From NCBI RefSeq assembly GCF_018736085.1, contig NZ_CP076134.1:3482501-3546500 (forward strand): a stretch of 64,000 bases of DNA, given 5' to 3'. Origin of the DNA: Bradyrhizobium sediminis. Its GTDB lineage: Bacteria; Pseudomonadota; Alphaproteobacteria; Rhizobiales; Xanthobacteraceae. Below the pieces are notes generated by a model. The model did not search any database and was not told where the DNA came from. It saw only the letters and a program-made list of their open reading frames with translations. The position numbers were made by a program, and so were the translations under genes. Below are positions 53,386 through 60,647 of the stretch, one piece after another (within the stretch, counting starts at the first letter, position 1; the number at the start of each line of letters is the position of its first letter).

Positions 53386-53567
53386 GCACGATGCCCTCCG
53401 AAGACTTCGAAGCCGCCTATGAGACGCTGGCGACGGCGATCGATTCGGCCGGCCCCGGGCGCGAGGCGCTGTTTCTAACGCGGCTGGCGCTGGTGCTCGG
53501 CCATGAACTCGGCGACATCGCCGCGTTCAGGAACGCGATCAGGATGGCGCTCGACGGCCTTGAATAA
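53382..53567 (+). CDS. DUF2783 family small protein
   Basis: The 61-residue protein (DFEAAYETLATAIDSAG, FLTRLALVLGHELGDI, FRNAIRMALDGLE) fits the DUF2783 family, small helical proteins found next to MhpA-type hydroxylases. Its ATG overlaps the hydroxylase stop codon (ATGA), and GGGGAG lies upstream, so expression is coupled. A role as accessory subunit is inferred from this constant pairing. Confidence 0.82.
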   Translation: MSTMPSEDFEAAYETLATAIDSAGPGREALFLTRLALVLGHELGDIAAFRNAIRMALDGLE

Positions 53568-53725
53568 GCGGGCCAATCCGGCGGCCTGAGGGCGCCGATC
53601 CCCCTCGCCAGCCACTTCACGGTAATTTATCCCGCACCGCCGTTGCAAATCCCGCGGCGCATCATATGATGACCATAATTCAAATGGCATTGCCTTCGCG
53701 CACAAAGAATTTGAGGAGTCCCGCC

Positions 53726-54922
53726 ATGGCCGCAGCTTCCGATCCCGTCGTTATCGTTTCCGCCGCCCGCACTCCGCTCGGCCGGTTCATGGGCGAGTTG
53801 TCGCCGTTCAGCGCTCACCAGCTCGGCTCCCACGTGATCGGCGCCGCACTGGAGCGCGCGAAATTGTCGCCGGAGCGGATCGACGAAGTGCTCATGGGCT
53901 GCGTGCTGCCGGCCGGTCAGGGCCAGGCCCCGGCGCGGCAGGCCGCGCGCGGCGCCAAGCTGCCGGATGCGACCGGTGCGACCACCATCAACAAGGTCTG
54001 CGGTTCCGGCATGAAGGCCACGATGTTGGCGCATGACATCATCCATGCCGGCTCCGCCGACATCGTATTGTCCGGCGGCATGGAAAGTATGACCAACGCG
54101 CCCTACCTGCTGGCAAAGGCGCGCGGCGGTTACCGCGCCGGCCATGACCGCATCATCGATCACATGATGATGGACGGGCTGGAGGACGCCTATGAGACCG
54201 GCCGCTCGATGGGCGATTTCGGCGAGGCCACGGCGGAAGCCTATCAATTCACCCGCGGAGATCAGGACGCCTACGCCATGGAAACGCTGACCCGCGCCCG
54301 CAAGGCGGTCGAAGGCGGCGCGTTCAGGGCCGAGATCGCGCCGATCACGGTCACCGAAAAGACCGGCCCGCGCGTTATCGCCAATGACGAACATCCGCTC
54401 AAGGTCGATCCCGCCAAGATTCCCGGGTTGAAGCCGGCATTCCGCGCGGGTGGCACCATTACCCCGGCCGCCTCGTCGGCCAATGCCGACGGCGCTGCCG
54501 CGCTGATCCTCGCGAAGCGCTCGCTCGCCGACCGCAACGGCCTCCCGGCACTGGCCGAGATCAAGGGCCACGCCACCCACAGCCAGGAACCGCAATGGTT
54601 CACCACTGCGCCGATCCCGGCGATCCGGAAATTGCTCGACAAGCTCGGCTGGAGCGCCGGCGATGTCGATCTGTTCGAGATCAACGAGGCCTTTGCCGTG
54701 GTGGCGATGGCCGCGCAGCGCGATCTCGGCATCCCCCGCGACAGACTCAACATCAACGGCGGCGCCTGCGCGCTCGGCCATCCGATCGGCGCCACCGGCG
54801 CCCGCCTGATCGTCACGCTGCTGCATGCGCTGGAAGCGCAGAACCTGAAACGCGGCGTCGCCGCGCTCTGCATCGGCGGCGGCGAAGCCACCGCCATCGC
54901 CGTGGAGCGCATCGTCCACTGA
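53726..54922 (+). CDS. Acetyl-CoA C-acyltransferase (thiolase)
   Basis: The 398-residue thiolase has the nucleophile Cys92 in NKVCGSGMKATM, the His in NGGACALGHPIGATGARL and the second Cys in ALCIGGGEATA. GAGGAG lies before the ATG at 53726. It either cleaves 3-ketoacyl-CoA or joins two acetyl-CoA; the sequence resembles the PhaA/AtoB type. It lies 158 bp downstream of the DUF2783 gene, so a shared transcript is possible but not required. Confidence 0.94.
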   Translation: MAAASDPVVIVSAARTPLGRFMGELSPFSAHQLGSHVIGAALERAKLSPERIDEVLMGCVLPAGQGQAPARQAARGAKLPDATGATTINKVCGSGMKATMLAHDIIHAGSADIVLSGGMESMTNAPYLLAKARGGYRAGHDRIIDHMMMDGLEDAYETGRSMGDFGEATAEAYQFTRGDQDAYAMETLTRARKAVEGGAFRAEIAPITVTEKTGPRVIANDEHPLKVDPAKIPGLKPAFRAGGTITPAASSANADGAAALILAKRSLADRNGLPALAEIKGHATHSQEPQWFTTAPIPAIRKLLDKLGWSAGDVDLFEINEAFAVVAMAAQRDLGIPRDRLNINGGACALGHPIGATGARLIVTLLHALEAQNLKRGVAALCIGGGEATAIAVERIVH

Positions 54923-55064
54923 CGCCAGAGCCCTCCGCCCTCTGCGCCGGAGATCATGTGAAAACATTTTTCGCCCGAATAGCTCTGTCGCAGACTGGAT
55001 AGGGACAGCGCACGGCCTGGCCTAGTCTCCAATTCATCAGTGCCCGACACATATTGGAAATTCC

Positions 55065-56348
55065 ATGATCTCGAACTGGCTATCCGCCGCCCTCGCCCGC
55101 CGCAACATTCATTACGGCTGGATGATGGTCGGCGTGACCTTCCTCACTGCGCTGATCAGCGCCGGCACGGTCGGCGCGCCCGGCGTCTTCATCGTGCCGC
55201 TGCAACAGGAATTCGGCTGGAGCACCGCGGAGATCTCCTCGGCGCTGTCGATCCGCTTCATCCTGTTCGGACTGATGGCGCCGTTCGCCGCCGCATTGCT
55301 CAACCGCTACGGTTTGCGCAACATCACCCTGTCGTCCTTGCTGATCGTGGCATCCGCGCTGGTGATGTCGCTCGCGATGACGGACGTCTGGCAATTGATG
55401 CTGCTGTGGGGCGTCGTCATCGGCCTCGGCACCGGCATGACCGCGCTGGTATTGGGCGCCACCATCGCCACGCGCTGGTTCGCCGCGCGGCGCGGCCTTG
55501 TCGTTGGCATCCTCACCGCCAGCGTCGCCACCGGACAACTGGTGTTTCTGCCGCTGCTCGCTGCCATCACCGAGCGGCTGGGCTGGCGGATCGCGCTGCT
55601 GCTGATCTGCGTCATGCTCGGCGTCGCCGCCTTGGCGGTGTTGCTGCTGATGCGCGACCGCCCGAGCGACCTGGGCTTGCGGCCGTTCGGCGATGTAGGC
55701 ACCGAGCCGCTGCCGCCGCCGCCGCCCAACACCGCGCCGATCATGGCGGCGGCGCTCGGCACCCTGCGCGATGCGGCGAAGACGAGAGTGTTCTGGATCC
55801 TGTTCGCCACCTTCTTCATCTGCGGCGCCAGCACCAACGGCCTGGTCCAGGTCCACCTGATTCCGATGTGCCTCGATTTCGGCATCCCGCAGGTCCAGGC
55901 CGCGGGCCTGCTCGCCGCCATGGGGATATTTGATTTCGTCGGCACCATCGCGTCGGGTTGGCTGTCGGACCGCTACGACAATCGCTGGCTGCTGTTCTGG
56001 TATTACGGCCTGCGCGGGCTGTCGCTGCTGCTGCTGCCGTTTTCCGATTTCTCGTTCTACGGGCTGTCGCTGTTTGCGATGTTCTACGGCCTCGACTGGA
56101 TCGCGACGGTGCCGCCGACGGTGCGGCTGACCGCGCAACGCTTCGGGGCGGAGCGCGCCAATCTGGTGTTCGGCTGGATCTTCGCCGGCCATCAATTGGG
56201 CGCCGGCGCCGCCGCCTTCGGCGCGGGACTGTCGCGGACGGTGCTGGCGAGCTACCTGCCGGCCTTCTTCGTCGCCGGCGCGCTGTGCATCACAGCGGCG
56301 CTGATTATTCTGTCGATCTCGCGGACGGTGAAGCCGGTGGCGGCGTAA
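55065..56348 (+). CDS. MFS transporter (organic-anion or oxalate/formate-antiporter-like)
   Basis: The 427-residue protein has 12 hydrophobic segments, with a loop near the middle containing a Pro run (EPLPPPPPNTAP). FAAALLNRYGLRNITL corresponds to motif A and RWFAARRGLVVGILTASVA to the helix 4-5 region of monocarboxylate-type MFS carriers. SGWLSDRYDNRWLLFWY marks the second half. The substrate may be a carboxylate. It is convergent with the carboxyltransferase gene across a hairpin at 56351-56411. Confidence 0.9.
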   Translation: MISNWLSAALARRNIHYGWMMVGVTFLTALISAGTVGAPGVFIVPLQQEFGWSTAEISSALSIRFILFGLMAPFAAALLNRYGLRNITLSSLLIVASALVMSLAMTDVWQLMLLWGVVIGLGTGMTALVLGATIATRWFAARRGLVVGILTASVATGQLVFLPLLAAITERLGWRIALLLICVMLGVAALAVLLLMRDRPSDLGLRPFGDVGTEPLPPPPPNTAPIMAAALGTLRDAAKTRVFWILFATFFICGASTNGLVQVHLIPMCLDFGIPQVQAAGLLAAMGIFDFVGTIASGWLSDRYDNRWLLFWYYGLRGLSLLLLPFSDFSFYGLSLFAMFYGLDWIATVPPTVRLTAQRFGAERANLVFGWIFAGHQLGAGAAAFGAGLSRTVLASYLPAFFVAGALCITAALIILSISRTVKPVAA

Positions 56349-56350
56349 GT

Positions 56351-56411
56351 GGCGAATGGTGAGTGGCGAATAGCGAATAGGGAAAATTCCATTCGCTACT
56401 CGCCATTCGCC
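56351..56411. terminator. Inverted repeat between convergent genes
   Basis: GGCGAATGGTGAGTGGCGAATAG and, 15 bases further, CCATTCGCTACTCGCCATTCGCC pair with few mismatches. It lies directly between the convergent MFS and carboxyltransferase genes and could terminate both. There is no U-run. Confidence 0.5.
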
Positions 56412-56416
56412 TCACA

Positions 56417-57976
56417 TCACGGCCTGATCGTGAAATTCTTCGGCGGGCCCGGCGTGCGCAGCGGCTCGGCAAGGCGGGCGAATTCGCACAACAGCGAACG
56501 GGTCTTGCGCGGGTCGATGATCTCCTCGACCCAGAATTTCTCCGCCGAACGGAACGGCGAGCGCAGCTTGTTGAGACGGTCCTCGATCTCCTGCAGCTTG
56601 GCCTTGGGATCGTCCGATGCGTCGATGTCGGCCCGATAGGCCGCCTCGATGCCGCCTTCCAGCGGCAGCGAACCCCAATAGGCCGACGGCCAAGCATAGC
56701 GCATCGAGAACCGGTTGGCCGGCTGATGCACCACGGCGGCGACGCCGAAGGCGTTGCGTACGATGATGGTGCACCAGGGCACCGTGGTCTGGTTGACCGC
56801 GGCCATGGCGCGCACGCCGTGGCGGATGGTCGCCGCCTTCTCGGCCTCGAGCCCGATCATGAAGCCCGGACAATCCATCAGATAGACCACTGGCAGATGG
56901 AAGGTTTCGGCGAGATCGACGAAGCGCACCACCTTCTGGCACGCCTCTGACGTCCATGACCCGCCGTAGTGGAACGGATCGCTGGCGAGCAGCAACACGG
57001 CGCGGCCGTCCAGCCGGGCGAATCCGGTGATGACCGGGCGGCCGAAATTCGCCGCCATCTCGAAGAACGAGCCCTTGTCGACGACGGCGTCGATGATCGG
57101 CCGCATCTTGTAGACCTGGCGGCGATTGCGCGGCACCGCCTTCATCAGGGATTCTTCCGCGCGCTCCGGATCGTCGTCGCAGGCAACCGTCGGCGGCAGG
57201 TCGTAAACCGACGACGGCAGATAAGAGAGAAAGCGCTTGGCGCAGGCGAAGGCTTCCTCCTCGGTATCGACGGCATGATCGACGCCGCCGGCGCGGGTCT
57301 GGATGTCGGCGCCGCCGAGTTCCCACTTGGTGAGATCCTGGCCGAGGCGCTTCACGACAGGCGGACCGGCGACGAACATCGCCGAGGTCTTGGTCATGAC
57401 CGAATAATGGCTGGCAGCGAGCCGCGCCGCGCCGAGGCCTGCGACCGAGCCGAGCCCGAGGCCGACCACCGGCACCCGGGCCATGTTCGCGATCGTGTAC
57501 CAGTACCAGCGGGTGCCGCCGACGCCGCCGGGCAGATTGGCCGCGCCCTTGGTCTCGATGGTCTTCACCGAGCCGCCGCCGCCGGAGCCTTCGATCACGC
57601 GGATGATCGGCAGGCGGAAATCGTGCGCCATCTCCTCGGCCATCAGGGGCTTGGCGGAAATGGAAGCATCCGCGGAGCCGCCGCGCACGGTGAAATCGTC
57701 GCCGACCACCACCACCGGCCGGCCATCGATCTTGCCGCGGCCGAACACGCAGTTCGCCGGCGTCAGGCCGGTGAGTTCGCCGCGCTCGTTATATTCGGCG
57801 GTACCGGAGATCGCGCCGATTTCGTGGAAGCTGTTCTGATCGACCAATCCGTCGATGCGATCGCGAACGGTGAGCCGGCCCTGGTCGCGCTGCCGCTTGA
57901 CCTTGTCAACGCCTCCCATCTCGCGCGCGAACGCTTCGCGCCGGGCGAGGTCGTCGAGTTCCGGCTTCCAGGTCAT
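56417..57976 (-). CDS. Acyl-CoA carboxylase beta (carboxyltransferase) subunit
   Basis: The 519-residue protein has the two crotonase-like carboxyltransferase domains of the PccB/MccB/AccD5 group. The first has VVVVGDDFTVRGGSADASIS and IIRVIEGSGGGGSVKTIETK. The second has FGRPVITGFARLDGRAVLLL, DCPGFMIGLEAE and NAFGVAAVVHQPANRFSMRY. It moves a carboxyl group from carboxybiotin to an acyl-CoA. The start at 57976 overlaps the 3' end of the IclR gene by 71 bp. A stand-alone biotin carrier is encoded 1 kb away, but no biotin carboxylase is in the window. Confidence 0.92.
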   Translation of the reverse strand: MTWKPELDDLARREAFAREMGGVDKVKRQRDQGRLTVRDRIDGLVDQNSFHEIGAISGTAEYNERGELTGLTPANCVFGRGKIDGRPVVVVGDDFTVRGGSADASISAKPLMAEEMAHDFRLPIIRVIEGSGGGGSVKTIETKGAANLPGGVGGTRWYWYTIANMARVPVVGLGLGSVAGLGAARLAASHYSVMTKTSAMFVAGPPVVKRLGQDLTKWELGGADIQTRAGGVDHAVDTEEEAFACAKRFLSYLPSSVYDLPPTVACDDDPERAEESLMKAVPRNRRQVYKMRPIIDAVVDKGSFFEMAANFGRPVITGFARLDGRAVLLLASDPFHYGGSWTSEACQKVVRFVDLAETFHLPVVYLMDCPGFMIGLEAEKAATIRHGVRAMAAVNQTTVPWCTIIVRNAFGVAAVVHQPANRFSMRYAWPSAYWGSLPLEGGIEAAYRADIDASDDPKAKLQEIEDRLNKLRSPFRSAEKFWVEEIIDPRKTRSLLCEFARLAEPLRTPGPPKNFTIRP

Positions 57977-58880
57977 TCATATCCTCCGTCTTTGTGATTT
58001 TATTGTTATGGGTCGTCACTGGAAGCGGTTTTCTGTCCAGCCGATTGCTGAAGATATCTCCCTCGGCGCCCTCGAGCATGCTGCCGACCGCAAAGCCGAG
58101 ATCGAGCATCTGCGGCGCAACCTCCTTGTGCAGGCGCTTCTCGTCATACATCGCGGACAAAAGGCCGATCGTCACCACGACGAAGGTCTGGTACTGCGGC
58201 GACCACATCGGCACCGCGAGACCGTTGATATGCGGGCTCCACAGCCCGCAGGCGACGACATAGCCGTGCTCCCCCAGGAAGCGACGGTTGGGTTCGAGCC
58301 GCGGCCGCAGCACCTTGGCGCCTTCGGGGTTCTCACGTTCCATTTCCACGAGCAGCGCGTCGCCGACATCGGCATCGAGCGCCGCCGCGTAGGCGTGCCC
58401 CGCCGCGGTCGAGGCGATCGCGATGCGGCTGCCGGTGCTCTCGTGCAGGCCGAGCGCGTTGGCGGCGCGGGCATATTCGAGATAGACGAGATGAAAGCGA
58501 TCGGGAATCACGAAGCCGACGGTGCCCGGCAATTGTTCGGCGACATCCTGCAGCCGCAGCCTGATCAGGTTGCGAAGCTGCAGTCCCCGCATCATCGAGG
58601 TGCTCATCGCCACCGCGCTCGGGCCGATGCGGTATTTCTGGTCGCGCGGCAGATAGACCAGCTGGCCCATCCGGGTCAGCGTGTGGGTCAACCGCGACAC
58701 CGTCGATCGCGGCAGTCCGCAGCGATTGGAAATTTCCAGGTTGCCGAGCCGCGCCTCGTGGCCCTCGAAACAACGCAATACGTCGAACGCACGCGACACC
58801 ACCTGAATGACATCGCCCTCGCCCGCCAGATCGCTGGCGAGCATTCCCTGCTTACTGAGCCGTTCCGAGCGTCTTCCCAT
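57906..58880 (-). CDS. IclR-family transcriptional regulator
   Basis: The 324-residue regulator has the N-terminal HTH (VIQVVSRAFDVLRCFEGHEA, EISNRCGLPRSTVSRLTHTL) and the IclR effector domain (ASTAAGHAYAAALD, VVACGLWSPHINGLAVPMWS). The last 35 residues or so (after DRKPLPVTTHNN) are low-complexity, run 71 bp into the carboxyltransferase gene in another frame and are not conserved-looking. It is divergent from the biotin-carrier gene and is therefore well placed to control both the carboxylase genes and the TRAP system. Confidence 0.88.
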   Translation of the reverse strand: MGRRSERLSKQGMLASDLAGEGDVIQVVSRAFDVLRCFEGHEARLGNLEISNRCGLPRSTVSRLTHTLTRMGQLVYLPRDQKYRIGPSAVAMSTSMMRGLQLRNLIRLRLQDVAEQLPGTVGFVIPDRFHLVYLEYARAANALGLHESTGSRIAIASTAAGHAYAAALDADVGDALLVEMERENPEGAKVLRPRLEPNRRFLGEHGYVVACGLWSPHINGLAVPMWSPQYQTFVVVTIGLLSAMYDEKRLHKEVAPQMLDLGFAVGSMLEGAEGDIFSNRLDRKPLPVTTHNNKITKTEDMNDLEAGTRRPRPARSVRARDGRR

Positions 58881-59014
58881 GTGATTTTTTCCATTCCGTC
58901 AGGCGGAATAAAATTCCACTTGCAGATCAAGCTACCTCAGGCAATCTGCGGCCACAACAAAAAGCCGTTCGCGAGGGCATATGTCCGACAGACGGTCGTC
59001 CCTGGGAGAACGGA

Positions 59015-59236
59015 ATGCCAGAAATCAAGATTGTGACCGAAGTGGCCGGACGCGTTTGCGCGCTGCCCGTTGAAATCGGCGGCAGCGTCGGCGATGGCGA
59101 CGATATCGCCTTCGTCGAAGCCATGAAGATGGAAATCCCCGTCGCCTCGCCTGCAGCGGGCAAGCTCAAGCTCATTCTCGTCAGCGTTGACGACGTCGTC
59201 GCCGAAGGTCAGGTGCTCGCCGTCATCGAGACGTGA
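59015..59236 (+). CDS. Stand-alone biotin carboxyl carrier protein domain
   Basis: The 73-residue protein is a single biotinyl/lipoyl domain: IVTEVAGRVCALPVEIGGSV and the biotinylation site VEAMKMEIPV (Lys38), then SPAAGKLKLILV and the closing VAEGQVLAVIE. It would carry carboxybiotin to the carboxyltransferase encoded at 56417-57976. GGAGAACGGA precedes the ATG. A further small frame overlaps its stop codon. It is the first of the plus-strand genes leading to the TRAP transporter. Confidence 0.92.
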   Translation: MPEIKIVTEVAGRVCALPVEIGGSVGDGDDIAFVEAMKMEIPVASPAAGKLKLILVSVDDVVAEGQVLAVIET

Positions 59237-59355
59237 GCACTGCCGGCCGCTTCATCGACTTCGGTCCGATCGAGCTCCGCGACAATCCGTCCGGCTCGAC
59301 GGATCGTGGACTCAGCGATAACCGCTACGACGTTGCCATCGCCATCGGGCGATGA
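59233..59355 (+). CDS. Possible 40-residue protein overlapping the biotin-carrier stop
   Basis: A GTG at 59233 overlaps the biotin-carrier stop codon (GTGA) and opens 40 codons: STAGRFIDFGPIELRDNPSG, then STDRGLSDNRYDVAIAIGR. The composition is balanced and the overlap suggests coupling, but no family is recognised. It may instead be the first piece of a gene that has been shortened. Confidence 0.3.
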   Translation: MSTAGRFIDFGPIELRDNPSGSTDRGLSDNRYDVAIAIGR

Positions 59356-59410
59356 CATGATCCGGCCAACAAACAGTCATTTTTCGCGCAGCGAAAATAT
59401 TGGAGGGAAG

Positions 59411-60577
59411 ATGATCCGTCGCCTGATGGCACTTACGCCTGTCGTTGTCACGAGTGTTTCGCTGCTGACCTTGCCCGCGGCTCGCGCCCAGGACGTCAAG
59501 CTGCCGCCGACCATGACGTTCACGGCCTACGACACCGGCACCGCCGGTTTCAATATTGCTGTCGCCGTCGGCAAGATGATGAAGGACAAATACGGCACCG
59601 ATCTGCGGGTGCTGCCCGCGGGCAATGACGTTGCGCGCCTCGCGCCGCTGCGTGCCGGCCGGGCGATGTCGTCGGCGATGGGCTCCGGCACCTATTTCGC
59701 GCAGGAAGGCGTGTTCGAATTCGGCGCCAAAGAATGGGGACCGCAGGCCCTGCAACTGGTGCTGTCCACGGTCGACTGCAACGGCGCCTCGCTCGGCGTG
59801 GCGAAGGACACAGGCGTTAAGGAGGTCAAGGACCTCAAGGGCAAGCGCGTCGGATTCGTCGTCGGCTCGCCGGCCTTGAACCAGAACTCGCTGGCGATCC
59901 TGGCGTTCGGCGGTCTCAAGCAAAGCGACGTCAAGTCCGTCGAGTTCTCGAGCTACGGCGCGATGTGGAAAGGCCTGCTCAACAACGACGTCGACGCCGC
60001 CTTCGCAACCACGATCACGGGCCCGGCGAAGGAAGCCGAGACCTCGCCGCGCGGCCTGGTCTGGCCGCCGCTGCCGCACAACGACAGCGCCGGCTGGGAG
60101 CGGGTGCAGAAGGTAGGATCGTTCTTCTTCCGGCATAACGCGACTTGCGGCGCGGGCATTTCCAAGGAAAAGCCGATCGAAATGGGAACCTATCCGTATC
60201 CAATCTTCGTGGTTTACGGATCGCAAGCCCCCGACCAGGTCTACGCCGTCACCAAGGCGATGATCACGGGCTACGACGTCTACAAGGACGCCGCCGCCGG
60301 TGCGAGCGGGCTCGCAGCCGACAGGCAGACCAAGAAGTGGGTGGTGCCGGTTCATCCCGGCGCGGTGAAGGCGCTCAAGGAAGCCGGCCAGTGGAGCGAC
60401 GACCAGGAGGCGCACAATAACGCGCTGTTCAAGCGGCAGGCGGTTCTGGCGGCGGCGTGGGCGGATTTCGGCAAATCCAGCCCGCCTTCCGACGACAAGG
60501 AATTCCTGGCGAGCTGGATGAAGGCGCGCGCCGCGGCGCTGAAGAAGGCCAACATGCCGAACGGGTTCGAGGAATAG
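59411..60577 (+). CDS. TAXI-family TRAP transporter solute-binding protein
   Basis: The 388-residue protein has a signal peptide (about 26 residues, ending PAARA) and the TAXI solute-binding fold: TMTFTAYDTGTAGFNIAVAV, LRVLPAGNDVARLAPLRAGR, VKDLKGKRVGFVVGSPALNQ and MWKGLLNNDVDAAFATT. It binds a carboxylate in the periplasm for the TRAP permease encoded just downstream. TGGAGG lies before the ATG at 59411. The link to the carboxylase genes suggests an organic acid activated and carboxylated after uptake. Confidence 0.92.
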   Translation: MIRRLMALTPVVVTSVSLLTLPAARAQDVKLPPTMTFTAYDTGTAGFNIAVAVGKMMKDKYGTDLRVLPAGNDVARLAPLRAGRAMSSAMGSGTYFAQEGVFEFGAKEWGPQALQLVLSTVDCNGASLGVAKDTGVKEVKDLKGKRVGFVVGSPALNQNSLAILAFGGLKQSDVKSVEFSSYGAMWKGLLNNDVDAAFATTITGPAKEAETSPRGLVWPPLPHNDSAGWERVQKVGSFFFRHNATCGAGISKEKPIEMGTYPYPIFVVYGSQAPDQVYAVTKAMITGYDVYKDAAAGASGLAADRQTKKWVVPVHPGAVKALKEAGQWSDDQEAHNNALFKRQAVLAAAWADFGKSSPPSDDKEFLASWMKARAAALKKANMPNGFEE

Positions 60578-60647
60578 CGCTGCTTCGAAGACAGCCTCAG
60601 CTGCCACGCCCGCGCCGGATCGGCCGGGCCATTTGACGGGATTACTT

